A stretch of DNA of 34,165 bases, taken from NCBI GenBank assembly GCA_017396665.1, contig JAFQLH010000070.1, forward strand, positions 1-34,165. The letters run 5' to 3'. Position numbers and translations under genes: made by a program. Within the stretch, counting starts at the first letter, position 1, and each line of letters starts with the position of its first letter. Under the pieces are notes generated by a model. It was given only the letters and a program-made list of their open reading frames with translations. It was not told where the DNA came from and ran no database searches. The DNA comes from Oscillospiraceae bacterium (GTDB lineage: Bacteria > Bacillota > Clostridia > Oscillospirales > Ruminococcaceae). Shown piece after piece: positions 15,415-24,384 of this stretch.

Positions 15415-16040
15415 TGAGTAAAATGACAGAGAATAATACTGAGCTTGATGAGTTATATTACCGTCCGAAAACTAAATCTGATAAGATTATAGATACAATA
15501 CTTGAGTGGACCGAAACGATAGTTCTCGCTGTTTTTGCGGTGATACTTATATTCACCTTCTTGGTGAGGATTGTGTCTGTTAACGGACCATCTATGATGA
15601 ATACTCTCTATGATAAGGATGTCCTTATACTCAGCTCGTTTATGTATGAAGCTGAACAAGGAGATATCGTTGTTATTGAATCAAGTTCATTTGAATCAAC
15701 TATTGTAAAAAGAATAATTGCAACAGCCGGACAAACGGTTGAGATTAATTATAACTCACCTGATGGATGTATAGTTTCAGTAGATGGCGAAGTGCTTGAT
15801 GAGAGCTATATAGCCGAGCCTATGTATGACACACATTCAAATTCTCCTGCATTCTATGATGCGGAAAAAGGTGTGTACAGATATGAAGTCCCATACGGCA
15901 AGGTGTTTGTTATGGGCGACAACAGAAACCATTCAAGCGATAGCAGAATGATTGGCTTTGTTGATGAAAATGAAATAGTGGGCGAGGTAGTGTTCCGCAT
16001 GTACTCATCACAAGGAGAAATAGGAAGGATAAACAACTAA
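15414..16040 (+). CDS. lepB: Signal peptidase I, copy 2
   Basis: This 208-residue paralogue follows the first copy by a 1-nt stop/start overlap (TAATG). It has one membrane helix ([19 protein letters not shown]), catalytic Ser60 in [10 protein letters not shown], catalytic Lys99 in [17 protein letters not shown], and the [11 protein letters not shown] box, so it should be active. It lacks the long polar head of copy 1. The two proteins differ substantially in the region between the boxes, so the duplication is old, and different substrate preferences are plausible. It overlaps rbgA in another TAATG, indicating translational coupling through three genes. Confidence 0.93.
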   Translation: MSKMTENNTELDELYYRPKTKSDKIIDTILEWTETIVLAVFAVILIFTFLVRIVSVNGPSMMNTLYDKDVLILSSFMYEAEQGDIVVIESSSFESTIVKRIIATAGQTVEINYNSPDGCIVSVDGEVLDESYIAEPMYDTHSNSPAFYDAEKGVYRYEVPYGKVFVMGDNRNHSSDSRMIGFVDENEIVGEVVFRMYSSQGEIGRINN

Positions 16041-16930
16041 TGAGTGAAGTAACACATGTTCAGTGGTTCCCGGGGCATATGGCTAAAACAAGACGTCTTA
16101 TGCAGGCGAATTTGAAGCTTGTAGATGCCGTCGTGGAAATTACTGATGCAAGAATTCCGTATTCAAGCAGAAATCCTGAAATGGATTCGCTTGTGGGAAG
16201 AAAACCAAGACTTGTACTTTTGAATAAATGTGATGCCGCAGACGAAACAGTTACGTCAATGTGGATTGATTATTATAAAAGAAATGGCATAAGCGTGCTT
16301 GCTACCGACTGCAGAAGCGGAAAGAATGTCAATAAGTTTGTTCCGATTCTCAAGGAGCTTTTAGCTGAGCAGATTGAAAGATGGAATATGAAAGGTATGA
16401 CAGGAAGACCAATCAGAATTATGATTGTCGGTATCCCTAATGTCGGAAAATCTTCTCTTATCAATCGTCTTGCAGGTGCAAAGCTCGCAAAGGTAGAGGA
16501 CAGACCGGGTGTTACAAGAGGTAAACAGTGGGTAAGCCTCGGAGCAGGTGACATCGAGCTCCTTGATATGCCCGGAGTTCTATGGCCTAAGTTTGAGGAT
16601 AAGGACGTAGGCGAAAGACTTGCGTTTACAGGTGCAGTTAAGGACGACGTGCTTGATATCGAATATCTTGCATCAAGACTTCTTCAGTATCTCTTAGAGG
16701 CGTATCCGCAGAATATTGTTTCAAGATATTCGGTGAGTCTCGATGACCTGCCTGATGATGAATTTGATATGACAGGTTGTGCAGTAGGCTATGAGCTTTT
16801 GCAGAGAATAGGCAAGAAAAGAGGCTTCCTTATCTCGGGTGGCGAAATCAATACAGAAAGAGCAGCCATCACTGTAATAGATGAGTTCAGAAGCGGAAAA
16901 ATGGGAAGATTTACTCTCGAAAGACCATAA
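16040..16930 (+). CDS. rbgA: Ribosome biogenesis GTPase A (YlqF/RbgA)
   Basis: This 296-residue protein is a circularly permuted GTPase: the G4 motif NKCD (62-65) comes before G1 GIPNVGKSS (131-139) and G3 DMPGV (176-180). The N-terminal [13 protein letters not shown] is diagnostic of RbgA, which acts in late 50S subunit assembly. Its neighbours rplS and rnhB match the Bacillus order. The start ATG overlaps the lepB stop in TAATG. A small C-terminal helical domain, typical of the family, follows the GTPase fold. Confidence 0.96.
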   Translation: MSEVTHVQWFPGHMAKTRRLMQANLKLVDAVVEITDARIPYSSRNPEMDSLVGRKPRLVLLNKCDAADETVTSMWIDYYKRNGISVLATDCRSGKNVNKFVPILKELLAEQIERWNMKGMTGRPIRIMIVGIPNVGKSSLINRLAGAKLAKVEDRPGVTRGKQWVSLGAGDIELLDMPGVLWPKFEDKDVGERLAFTGAVKDDVLDIEYLASRLLQYLLEAYPQNIVSRYSVSLDDLPDDEFDMTGCAVGYELLQRIGKKRGFLISGGEINTERAAITVIDEFRSGKMGRFTLERP

Positions 16931-16958
16931 CACCAGAAAACTTTAGGAGTGTGACAAA

Positions 16959-17561
16959 ATGCTTCATCAGTTTGATATGGATTATTTTAAGAAATACACT
17001 TGTGTATGCGGAGTCGATGAAGCCGGCAGAGGCCCGCTTGCCGGTGATGTTTATGCTGCGGCAGTTGTGTTTGACGATGATACTATAATCGACGAAGTGA
17101 ACGACAGCAAAAAGCTTTCTGAAAAGAAAAGAGAAGAGCTTTTTGATGTTATCTGCGAAAAGGCAAAAGACTTTTGTATAGCAACTGCATCTGTTGACGA
17201 GATTGAGGAGCTTAACATTCTTGGTGCCGCTATGCTTGCTATGAAGCGTGCTGTTGAAGGACTCGAATATAAGCCTGATGTCGCACTTGTTGACGGAAAC
17301 AGAAAACCACCCGTTGAGTGTGAGACTGTAACAGTTGTCAAGGGCGATGCAAAGTCTCAGTCAATTGCTGCCGCATCAATTCTCGCAAAGGTTGCAAGAG
17401 ACAGATATATGAAGCAGATTGCGCAGGATTATCCACAATATCAGTTTGATAAGCATAAGGGCTATGGTACAAAGCTTCACTATGAGATGCTTGATAAATA
17501 CGGCATCAGTGAAGTCCACAGACCAAGCTTCTTGAAGAAGTATCTTGCGGAGAAAAAGTAA
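16959..17561 (+). CDS. rnhB: Ribonuclease HII
   Basis: This 200-residue enzyme cleaves RNA in RNA-DNA hybrids and at single ribonucleotides in DNA. The catalytic carboxylates are visible: D20 and E21 in GVDEAGRGPLAGDVYAAAV and D112 in VALVDGN, with a further acidic residue D130 in KGDAKSQSIAAASILAKVARD. The C-terminal YPQYQFDKHKGYGTKLHYE is characteristic of type HII. Start ATG 16959 has TAGGAG about 10 nt upstream and lies 28 nt after rbgA. The stop overlaps yraN in TAATG. Confidence 0.96.
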   Translation: MLHQFDMDYFKKYTCVCGVDEAGRGPLAGDVYAAAVVFDDDTIIDEVNDSKKLSEKKREELFDVICEKAKDFCIATASVDEIEELNILGAAMLAMKRAVEGLEYKPDVALVDGNRKPPVECETVTVVKGDAKSQSIAAASILAKVARDRYMKQIAQDYPQYQFDKHKGYGTKLHYEMLDKYGISEVHRPSFLKKYLAEKK

Positions 17562-17926
17562 TGGCTGAAATTCACGAAACAGGTAAGCTGGGAGAGGATT
17601 ATACAGCTTCAATCTTGCAGGATATGGGCTATGAGGTGCTTTGTCGCAATTACAGAGTCAAGGGCGGAGAAATTGATATTATCGCAAGGAAAGGTGATAT
17701 GCTTGCCTTTGTAGAGGTCAAGACAAGAACCAAGGGCGCCCTTGTAAGTGGTGAAGAGGCAATTACCGAAAGAAAAAAGATGCTTATTGTAAAAGCTGCT
17801 CAGCGTTTTATGTCAGATTATGAAGACGAAGTCGATGGTCGGTTTGATGTAAGCGTCGTAGAAATAAGTAACGGAAAAGTGCTTTCATACAGGTACTATC
17901 CGTCTGCGTTTGACGCAAGTAATTAG
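17561..17926 (+). CDS. yraN: YraN family (UPF0102) nuclease-fold protein
   Basis: This 121-residue protein carries the restriction-endonuclease-like core of UPF0102: GKLGEDYTASILQDMGYEVL, NYRVKGGEIDIIARKGD and LAFVEVKTRT, giving the E-x(n)-D-x(n)-EVK active-site pattern. The family is linked by gene position to rnhB and is thought to act on nucleic acids, but its physiological role is not established. It overlaps rnhB by 1 nt. The stop is TAG. No terminator separates it from thrC, 44 nt downstream. Confidence 0.9.
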   Translation: MAEIHETGKLGEDYTASILQDMGYEVLCRNYRVKGGEIDIIARKGDMLAFVEVKTRTKGALVSGEEAITERKKMLIVKAAQRFMSDYEDEVDGRFDVSVVEISNGKVLSYRYYPSAFDASN

Positions 17927-17970
17927 TTTGCAAATCAATCCTATGGGATTATATAAATGGAGGAAAAAAT

Positions 17971-19467
17971 ATGTTTTACAAGAGTACAAGAAACAGTGAT
18001 GTTAAGGTAAGCTCTGCGCAGGCAATCGCACAGGGTATATCAAAGGACGGCGGTCTTTTTGTTCCATCCGAAATACCTTCGCTCACACTTGAAGAAATAA
18101 AGGAAATCGGCTCAATGAGCTATGCTGACAGAGCTGCAGCTGTGTTCTCTAAGTATCTTACAGACTTTACTGAAGCTGAGCTCAGATACTGTGTTGACAA
18201 CGCTTACAGCACAAAGAATTTTGATACAGAAAGCATCACAGAAATTGCTCATCTCTTTGACGGTACATATATGCTCGAGCTTTGGCACGGACCTACATGT
18301 GCATTCAAGGATATGGCACTTCAGATACTTCCTTATCTCCTCACAACTTCTGCAAAGAAGATAAATCTTGATAAGAAGATTGTTATCCTCGTAGCAACAT
18401 CCGGTGATACAGGAAAGGCTGCACTTGAAGGCTTCAAGGACGTTCCCGGAACATCTATTATGGTTTTCTATCCTGAAGACGGTGTATCTGCAATGCAGAA
18501 GAAGCAGATGACAACTCAGGAAGGTGAAAATGTAGGTGTTTGTGCAATCAAGGGCAACTTTGACGATGCACAGAATGGCGTAAAGAGAATCTTTACAGAT
18601 GCTGATATTGCTAAGAAGCTCAATGATAACGGAATGATGTTCTCATCCGCAAACTCTATTAACTGGGGCAGACTTGCACCACAGATTATTTACTATGTAT
18701 CAACATATGCCCAGCTTGTTGCTGATAATGAAATTGCACTCGGCGATAAGATTAACGTTGTTGTTCCAACAGGTAACTTCGGAAATATCCTTGCAGCATA
18801 CTATGCAAAACATATGGGCGTGCCTGTAAATAAGCTTATCTGTGCTTCTAACTCAAATAATGTCCTCACAGATTTCCTCACAACAGGTATCTACGATAGA
18901 AACAGAAAGTTCTATACAACAATCTCGCCTTCTATGGATATCCTCATTTCATCTAACCTCGAAAGACTCCTCTACCACCTCTGCGGTGAAAATGACGCAA
19001 CTATAAGAGAATGGTTCGGAAAGCTTGCTACAGAAGGAAAGTATGAGGTTTCCGAAGAAGTTAAGAAGATGCTTGCTGATGAGTTCTACGCAGGCTGCTG
19101 CGACGATGAAGCTACAAAGACCTGCATCAAGGAAATCTATGAAAAGTATTCATATACATGTGACACACATACTGCCGTTGCAGTTAAGGTTTATGAGGAC
19201 TATGTGAAGGCAACAGGCGATAAGACAAGAACCGTTATCGCTTCTACTGCAAGCCCATATAAGTTCTCCGGAAGTGTTCTCGAGGCACTCGGTGAGCATA
19301 AGGCTTCCCTCGATGAGTTCACACTTGTTGACAAGCTCGCTGATGCATCAAAGCTTCCTGTTCCTGCATCCCTTTCTGCACTTAAGGACAAGGAAATCAG
19401 ATTCTCAGAATCTGTTGAAAAGGCTGATATGGATGCATATGTCTTCAAGACACTTTCTATCAACTAA
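17971..19467 (+). CDS. thrC: Threonine synthase
   Basis: This 498-residue PLP enzyme converts O-phosphohomoserine to threonine. The N-terminus MFYKSTRNSDVKVSSAQAIA and GISKDGGLFVP match the longer (type 1) threonine synthases. The PLP lysine is K113 in HGPTCAFKDMALQ, and the glycine-rich phosphate site is VATSGDTGKAAL. Other blocks are SANSINWGRLAPQ and VPTGNFGNILAAYYAK. GGAGG (about 17959-17963) precedes ATG 17971. It follows yraN without a terminator and has no convincing promoter, so it may be read from the upstream operon. It ends at a strong terminator. Confidence 0.96.
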   Translation: MFYKSTRNSDVKVSSAQAIAQGISKDGGLFVPSEIPSLTLEEIKEIGSMSYADRAAAVFSKYLTDFTEAELRYCVDNAYSTKNFDTESITEIAHLFDGTYMLELWHGPTCAFKDMALQILPYLLTTSAKKINLDKKIVILVATSGDTGKAALEGFKDVPGTSIMVFYPEDGVSAMQKKQMTTQEGENVGVCAIKGNFDDAQNGVKRIFTDADIAKKLNDNGMMFSSANSINWGRLAPQIIYYVSTYAQLVADNEIALGDKINVVVPTGNFGNILAAYYAKHMGVPVNKLICASNSNNVLTDFLTTGIYDRNRKFYTTISPSMDILISSNLERLLYHLCGENDATIREWFGKLATEGKYEVSEEVKKMLADEFYAGCCDDEATKTCIKEIYEKYSYTCDTHTAVAVKVYEDYVKATGDKTRTVIASTASPYKFSGSVLEALGEHKASLDEFTLVDKLADASKLPVPASLSALKDKEIRFSESVEKADMDAYVFKTLSIN

Positions 19468-19482
19468 GTTAATAAAACAAAG

Positions 19483-19516
19483 TGAAAACCGCCTGGTGTG
19501 CAGACGGTTTTCATTA
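19483..19516 (+). terminator. Terminator of thrC, possibly also of the DUF1540 gene
   Basis: TGAAAACCG and CGGTTTTCA form the outer stem, CTG/CAG an inner stem, with an A-rich 5' side and TTTTCATTA on the 3' side. It lies between the convergent thrC and DUF1540 genes. Confidence 0.75.
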
Positions 19517-19521
19517 CATAT

Positions 19522-19686
19522 TTAGTCTCTTGACTTGAAGGTCTTGCACTCTGTTGAAGTACAATCTTCAGGTGATGCACATGTGCTGCTTACACAAATC
19601 TTACCTGCAACACATTCGTGACCGTGCTTGTTGTACACACAGTTTGCAACCTTGCAGTCAATTCCGTAAATCTTATTGCTATCCAT
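19522..19686 (-). CDS. DUF1540 cysteine-rich small protein
   Basis: Reading the minus strand from ATG 19686-19684 gives 54 residues ending at TAA 19524-19522. It begins MDSNKIYGIDCKVANCVYN and continues KHGHECVAGKICVSSTC, then ASPEDCTSTECKTFKSRD. Spacing C-x4-C, C-x5-C, plus the Y/N after the second cysteine, matches DUF1540, a small putative metal-binding domain common in Clostridia and Bacilli, where members are often expressed late or in spores; function unknown. Eight cysteines in 54 residues. GGAGGA lies upstream of the ATG. It lies between thrC (convergent) and the phosphoesterase (divergent). Confidence 0.85.
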   Translation of the reverse strand: MDSNKIYGIDCKVANCVYNKHGHECVAGKICVSSTCASPEDCTSTECKTFKSRD

Positions 19687-19788
19687 AAATCTGGTTCCTC
19701 CGTGGGATTTGATTTTGCGAAATATTCGCTGATAGTATTATGTGCTTGCAATCTATAATTATTACTTGAATTACTTGGAGGTGTTTCA

Positions 19789-20511
19789 TTGGCTTTATTT
19801 GTTATTGCGGATTTGCATTTGTCACTTGCCTGCGATAAACCGATGGACGTTTTCAAGGGCTGGGATAATTATACCGAAAGAATTGAAAAAAACTGGCGAA
19901 GACTAGTCTCTGAAGATGATACAGTCGTTGTTCCGGGTGATATTTCCTGGGCAATGTCGCTTGAAGAAGCAAAGGCAGATTTTGCTTTTATAGATTCGCT
20001 TCCGGGAAAGAAAATTATCATGAAGGGTAACCATGATTATTGGTGGTCTTCAATGAAGAAGATGGAATGTTTCCTCGAAGATAACGGCTTTAAAAGCATA
20101 AGTATTCTTCATAACAACTGCTATGCCTATGAAAAAAGCGGAATATGCGGAACAAGAGGCTGGATAAACGAAAAAGGTGAGCAGGCCGATAAAAAGGTGC
20201 TGATGCGTGAGGCACAGCGTCTGAGTGTATCAATTGAAGCGGCACTGAGTCAGGGACTTGAACCGATGGTTTTTCTTCATTATCCACCGATTTATATAGC
20301 CGACAGAAACGAAGAAATATTAGCCGTTCTTGACAAGTATAATATATCGCATTGCTTTTTCGGACATATTCACGGAAAAGGCGGATGTTATGCAGTAAAC
20401 GGAATGCACGAGGGCAGATACTATAAGCTCATTGCAAGTGACTTTCTACAATTTACACCGCTCAATATAACCGAATTTGTGCAGTATGACAATTCAGTAA
20501 ATCAGGACTAG
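19789..20511 (+). CDS. Calcineurin-like metallophosphoesterase
   Basis: This 240-residue protein has all binuclear-metal motifs of the family in order: D8 and H10 in VIADLHLS, D51 in VVPGDISW, N81 and H82 in GNHDYWW, H in FLHYPPIY and the FGHIHG box. It is a cytosolic phosphoesterase of unknown substrate; close-length relatives in Clostridia are annotated only by family. The start is TTG at 19789, with GGAGGTG about 6 nt upstream and no in-frame ATG before the first motif. The stop is TAG, 61 nt before tig, which has its own promoter, so it is probably a single gene. Confidence 0.9.
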   Translation: MALFVIADLHLSLACDKPMDVFKGWDNYTERIEKNWRRLVSEDDTVVVPGDISWAMSLEEAKADFAFIDSLPGKKIIMKGNHDYWWSSMKKMECFLEDNGFKSISILHNNCYAYEKSGICGTRGWINEKGEQADKKVLMREAQRLSVSIEAALSQGLEPMVFLHYPPIYIADRNEEILAVLDKYNISHCFFGHIHGKGGCYAVNGMHEGRYYKLIASDFLQFTPLNITEFVQYDNSVNQD

Positions 20512-20537
20512 AAATTAGTATCACGTTGTGGTATAAT
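20509..20537 (+). promoter_or_regulatory. Extended -10 promoter of tig
   Basis: TGGTATAAT (20529-20537) is an extended -10; the -35 position at 17-nt spacing (TAGAAA, 20509-20514) is poor and overlaps the upstream stop codon. The start site is near 20544. Confidence 0.65.
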
Positions 20538-20571
20538 TAATTGGATATATTTATATTTTGGAGGTATAAAA

Positions 20572-21852
20572 ATGAGTTTAGTAAACACAAACAAAACTGC
20601 TGCAAATACTTATGAACTGGAGATAGAGATTTCTGCTGAAAAGTTTGAAGAAGCTGTTCAGAAGGCATTCCTTAAGTCAAAGAACAAGATTAATGTTCCT
20701 GGCTTCAGAAAGGGCAAGGCTCCAAGAAAGATTATTGAAAAGGAATACGGCGAAGCAGTATTCTATGAAGATGCAGTAAATCTTCTCTATCCTGAAGAAG
20801 TTGATGCTGCTGTTAACGAAGCAAACCTTGACCTCGTTGCTCAGCCGGAGGTTGAAGTTACGGACGTTTCTAAGGAAAACGGCGTAAAGATTAAGGTTGT
20901 TTGCACAACTAAGCCTGAAGTTAATATTTCAGGATATCTTGGAATAGAAGCAGAAAAGGTTGTCAATGCTGTAACTGATGAGGATGTTGACAAGGAAGTT
21001 GACAGAATCAGAGAAAAGAATGTAAGAATCATCAATGTTGACGACAGAGCTGCTCAGATGGGCGACGATGTTGTTATCGACTTCGAAGGCTTCAAGGATG
21101 GCGTTGCATTTGACGGCGGTAAGGCTGAAAAGTTTGAGCTTTCTCTCGGTAGCGGTCAGTTCATTCCCGGCTTTGAAGAGAAGGTTGCCGGTCATAATAT
21201 CGGCGAAGAGTTTGATATCGATGTAACATTCCCTGAGGACTATGCTTCCGAAGAGCTCAAGGGTGCTGCTGTAATCTTCAAGATTAAGCTTCACGAAATC
21301 AAGGCTAAGGAGCTTCCTGAGCTTGATGACGAGTTCGTTAAGGATACATCTGAATTCGATACTGTTGACGCTTTCAAGGCTGACGTTAAGGCTAAGCTTG
21401 AAAAGGCTGCTGAGGACAAGGCTGATATGGAATTTGAGCAGAAGGTTTTCGACGCTGTAATTGAAAAGATGGAAGCAGAAGTTCCTGAAGTTATGTACGA
21501 AAACAGAGCTAGAGAAATGGCTCAGGAAATGAACGGCAGACTCTCTTCACAGGGTATCTCATTCGAGATGTACTGCCAGTTCACAGGTCAGACACCTGAA
21601 GCTGTTATCGAAACATTCAAGAAGCAGGCTGAACCACAGGTTAAGCTCCGTCTCGCTCTTGAAAAGATTGTTGAGCTCGAAAAGATTGAAGCAACAGATG
21701 AAGAGGCTGATGCTGAAATCCAGAAGATTGCTGACGCTTACAAGATGGAAGTTGAACAGGTTAAGCAGTACATTGCCGTTGAAGACGTTAAGAAGGACGT
21801 TTGCGTAGGCAAGGCTGTAGACATGATTAAGAACGCAGCAAAGGTAAAGTAA
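20572..21852 (+). CDS. tig: Trigger factor, ribosome-associated chaperone
   Basis: This 426-residue protein has the three expected domains. The N-terminal ribosome-binding domain contains VPGFRKGKAPRKIIEKEYG, the L23-docking signature. An FKBP-type prolyl isomerase domain spans about residues 160-245 (GDDVVIDFEGFKDGVAFDGG, GSGQFIPGFEEKVAGHNIGE). A helical C-terminal chaperone domain is rich in Glu and Lys. It catches nascent chains at the exit tunnel. GGAGGT lies 7-12 nt before the ATG. The order tig-clpP-clpX is conserved widely and links folding with ATP-dependent degradation. Confidence 0.96.
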   Translation: MSLVNTNKTAANTYELEIEISAEKFEEAVQKAFLKSKNKINVPGFRKGKAPRKIIEKEYGEAVFYEDAVNLLYPEEVDAAVNEANLDLVAQPEVEVTDVSKENGVKIKVVCTTKPEVNISGYLGIEAEKVVNAVTDEDVDKEVDRIREKNVRIINVDDRAAQMGDDVVIDFEGFKDGVAFDGGKAEKFELSLGSGQFIPGFEEKVAGHNIGEEFDIDVTFPEDYASEELKGAAVIFKIKLHEIKAKELPELDDEFVKDTSEFDTVDAFKADVKAKLEKAAEDKADMEFEQKVFDAVIEKMEAEVPEVMYENRAREMAQEMNGRLSSQGISFEMYCQFTGQTPEAVIETFKKQAEPQVKLRLALEKIVELEKIEATDEEADAEIQKIADAYKMEVEQVKQYIAVEDVKKDVCVGKAVDMIKNAAKVK

Positions 21853-21864
21853 TTTAAATTTAAT

Positions 21865-21888
21865 GTTCGCTCGCTTATGCGGGCGAAT
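21865..21888 (+). other. Intercistronic hairpin between tig and clpP
   Basis: GTTCGCTCGC pairs with GCGGGCGAAT (two G-U) around TTAT, but the following sequence is GTTGTATATT, not a T run. It may be a weak terminator, a processing site or a stabiliser that lets tig exceed clpP expression. Confidence 0.5.
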
Positions 21889-21917
21889 GTTGTATATTCA
21901 CAAGAGGAGGCAAAATT

Positions 21918-22508
21918 ATGGCAACCATACCTTACGTAGTAGAACAGACAAGCAGAGGAGAAAGAAGCTACGACATTTTCTCCAGACTTCTCAACGACAG
22001 AATTATTATGCTATGTGACGAGGTTAACGATACAACAGCTAGCCTTGTTATAGCTCAGCTGCTCTATCTTGAGGGACAGGACCCGGAAAAGGATATCGAC
22101 CTTTATATCAATTCACCTGGCGGAAGTGTCAGCGCAGGTCTCGCAATCTATGACACTATAAAGTATATCAAGTGTGACGTTTCTACAATCTGTGTTGGAA
22201 TGGCAGCATCTATGGGTGCACTGCTTCTTTCAAGTGGTACAAAGGGTAAGAGGTTTGCTCTTCCTCATAGTGAGATAATGATTCACCAGCCTCTTATTGC
22301 CGGCGGTGGAATCTCAGGTCAGTGCACAGACATCAAGATTCGTTCAGACCATATGCTCAGAACAAGAGACAGACTCAATAAGATTCTTTCCGATAATACA
22401 GGAAAAAGCATTGAGCAGATTGCTCTTGATACAGAACGTGACAACTTTATGACCGCTGATGAAGCGCTTGAATACGGCCTTATTGATAAGGTAATCGTAA
22501 GCAGATAG
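21918..22508 (+). CDS. clpP: ATP-dependent Clp protease proteolytic subunit
   Basis: This 196-residue serine protease subunit forms the tetradecameric chamber that works with ClpX. The catalytic triad is visible: S98 in [14 protein letters not shown]123 in [12 protein letters not shown] and D175 in [13 protein letters not shown]. Compared with the E. coli enzyme the loop after H123 is about three residues longer. [15 protein letters not shown] forms the conserved substrate groove. GAGGAGG (about 21904-21910) precedes the ATG. It lies 11 nt upstream of clpX in one operon and ends in TAG. Confidence 0.97.
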   Translation: MATIPYVVEQTSRGERSYDIFSRLLNDRIIMLCDEVNDTTASLVIAQLLYLEGQDPEKDIDLYINSPGGSVSAGLAIYDTIKYIKCDVSTICVGMAASMGALLLSSGTKGKRFALPHSEIMIHQPLIAGGGISGQCTDIKIRSDHMLRTRDRLNKILSDNTGKSIEQIALDTERDNFMTADEALEYGLIDKVIVSR

Positions 22509-22519
22509 GAGAGAGCTTA

Positions 22520-23791
22520 ATGGCAGGAACCGAAAATTCAAAGAGATGTCAATTTTGCGGAAAGCCGGACAATAAGGTGCTTAATATGTTTTCCGCAGGA
22601 AACGCAAATATCTGTAACGAGTGCGTGCTCTATTGTTACGGCATAATGGAGGAAGAGGGAACTGTTCCGCTTGCAAAGCAGAGAAACAGACATCAGACAA
22701 AAGAAACACAGAAGCTTGAACTTGCTAAGCCTGTCGAAATCAAGGAAACACTTGACCAGTATGTTATCGGTCAGGATAAGGCTAAGATTGCTCTTGCTGT
22801 TGCTGTTTATAACCACTACAAGAGAATCAACGGCATAAAGTCCGATGCGGAAGACGATGTTGAGCTTCAGAAGAGCAATGTCCTCTTGCTCGGACCAACC
22901 GGTACAGGTAAGACTCTTCTTGCACAGAGTCTCGCAAGAAAGCTTAATGTTCCATTTGCAATTGCCGATGCTACAACACTCACTGAAGCAGGTTATGTAG
23001 GTGATGACGTTGAAAATGTGCTTACAAGACTTATCCAGGCGGCCGATTATGATGTCGAAGCTGCACAGCGAGGTATTATCTATATCGACGAAATCGACAA
23101 GATAGCAAGAAAGTCTGAGAATACATCTATAACTCGTGACGTAAGTGGTGAAGGTGTACAGCAGGCACTCCTCAAGATTATTGAGGGTACTGTGTCAAAT
23201 GTTCCGCCACAGGGCGGAAGAAAGCATCCTAATCAGGAGTTTATCCACCTTGACACAAGAAATATCCTTTTCATTTGTGGCGGTGCTTTTGACGGACTTG
23301 AAGCGGTAATCAAGAAGCGTACAGAGTCTTCAACTCTCGGTTTTGGTGGACAGGTTAAGTCTAAGAAGGATGAAACTAATGTTTTCCACAAGGTTGAACC
23401 TTATGATCTCGTTAAGTTCGGACTTGTTCCTGAGCTCGTGGGAAGACTTCCTGTTATAACTGTTCTGGATGAGCTTGATGAGGATGCTCTGGTTAGAATT
23501 CTCTCTGAGCCGAAGAACTCACTTATTAAGCAGTATAAGAAGCTCTTTAAGATTGACAATATCGACCTTGTGTTTACTGAAGAAGCAAAAAGAGCAATTG
23601 CTCAGAAGGCTCTTAAGCAGAAGACAGGTGCAAGAGGTCTTCGTTCAATTGTTGAAAAGCTTCTGACAAACCTTATGTTTGAGTGCCCTTCAGATGATAC
23701 AGTTGCTGCAATTACTATTACAGAAAAATGTATCACAGAAGATGCTATGCCACTTATTGAACGCAAGGTTTATGACAAAAAAGCTCAGTAA
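22520..23791 (+). CDS. clpX: ClpX ATPase, unfoldase of ClpXP
   Basis: This 423-residue AAA+ protein has the N-terminal zinc-binding domain (C10, C13, C32, C35 in [10 protein letters not shown] and [11 protein letters not shown]). Walker A is GPTGTGKT (125-132) and Walker [12 protein letters not shown] (D190, E191), followed by the pore and sensor segments [15 protein letters not shown] and [11 protein letters not shown]. It recognises and unfolds substrates and feeds them into ClpP. Start ATG follows GGAGAG. The LRR gene starts 5 nt after its stop, so the two are co-transcribed. Confidence 0.97.
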   Translation: MAGTENSKRCQFCGKPDNKVLNMFSAGNANICNECVLYCYGIMEEEGTVPLAKQRNRHQTKETQKLELAKPVEIKETLDQYVIGQDKAKIALAVAVYNHYKRINGIKSDAEDDVELQKSNVLLLGPTGTGKTLLAQSLARKLNVPFAIADATTLTEAGYVGDDVENVLTRLIQAADYDVEAAQRGIIYIDEIDKIARKSENTSITRDVSGEGVQQALLKIIEGTVSNVPPQGGRKHPNQEFIHLDTRNILFICGGAFDGLEAVIKKRTESSTLGFGGQVKSKKDETNVFHKVEPYDLVKFGLVPELVGRLPVITVLDELDEDALVRILSEPKNSLIKQYKKLFKIDNIDLVFTEEAKRAIAQKALKQKTGARGLRSIVEKLLTNLMFECPSDDTVAAITITEKCITEDAMPLIERKVYDKKAQ

Positions 23792-23796
23792 CGTTT

Positions 23797-24330
23797 ATGT
23801 TTACTGAGATTAAGAAAAGACAATATGAAGGCGACCAGAATCTTGTAGACTATACAGTGCCAAACGGAGTTAAGATAATAGGTCAGGAAGCTTTTGCGAA
23901 CTGCACTAACCTTTGTACTATCTGGCTTCCGGAAAGTGTGGAGGTTATAGGAAAGGGTGCGTTCTTTAATTGCACAAGCCTTGAGGAGATTGTTATTCCA
24001 CCGAAAGTAAAGTGTATTAAAGAGCATACATTTGCTTATTGCGAAAGCATGGGAGAGATTTTTATCCCTGATAATGTAGAAACTATTGAAGACGTAGCTT
24101 TTCTTGGCTGTGAGAATCTTGAGAAGGTTCATCTTACAGAGTACATCGTAAGTCTTGGCAAAAGTGTTTTCTATGGATGCAACAAGCTAAAGGATATAAT
24201 TGTGCCTGAAACAATTATTGAAATGTCGCCTAAAGCATTTAAAAGATGCCCCTCATTGTCTGAGGAAGCTATTGCTTCTATTGAAGCAGCATACAAGAGT
24301 ATGAAAATCAAAAAGTATGTCATCGGATGA
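23797..24330 (+). CDS. Cytosolic BspA-type leucine-rich-repeat protein
   Basis: This 177-residue protein consists of six consecutive 23-residue repeats (residues 22-159) of the LRR_5/BspA type; examples are PESVEVIGKGAFFNC and PDNVETIEDVAFLGC. Each repeat keeps the pattern V-x-x-I-x-x-x-x-F-x-x-C-x-x-L-x-x-I-x-[LI]. There is no signal peptide, membrane helix or cell-wall anchor, so it should stay in the cytoplasm, unlike classic secreted BspA proteins. It begins 5 nt after clpX with no clear ribosome binding site and ends at a terminator, so it depends on clpX transcription and perhaps translation. The repeats suggest a protein-binding surface. Function unknown. Confidence 0.85.
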   Translation: MFTEIKKRQYEGDQNLVDYTVPNGVKIIGQEAFANCTNLCTIWLPESVEVIGKGAFFNCTSLEEIVIPPKVKCIKEHTFAYCESMGEIFIPDNVETIEDVAFLGCENLEKVHLTEYIVSLGKSVFYGCNKLKDIIVPETIIEMSPKAFKRCPSLSEEAIASIEAAYKSMKIKKYVIG

Positions 24331-24342
24331 TTGACAATAGCT

Positions 24343-24373
24343 AAAGCCCCACAGAAGCTCTGTGGGGCTTTGT
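24343..24373. terminator. Bidirectional terminator between the clpX operon and metA
   Basis: AAAGCCCCACAGA pairs perfectly with TCTGTGGGGCTTT (13 bp, 3-nt loop), with TGTT following on the plus strand. It lies between convergent genes and can serve both. Confidence 0.88.
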
Positions 24374-24384
24374 TGCTGTGGTTT

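Noticed and set aside
17928..17955. Possible thrC promoter (TTGCAA, 16 nt, TATATA)
   Set aside because: The predicted start site would fall in the ribosome binding site at 17959-17964, removing it from the mRNA.
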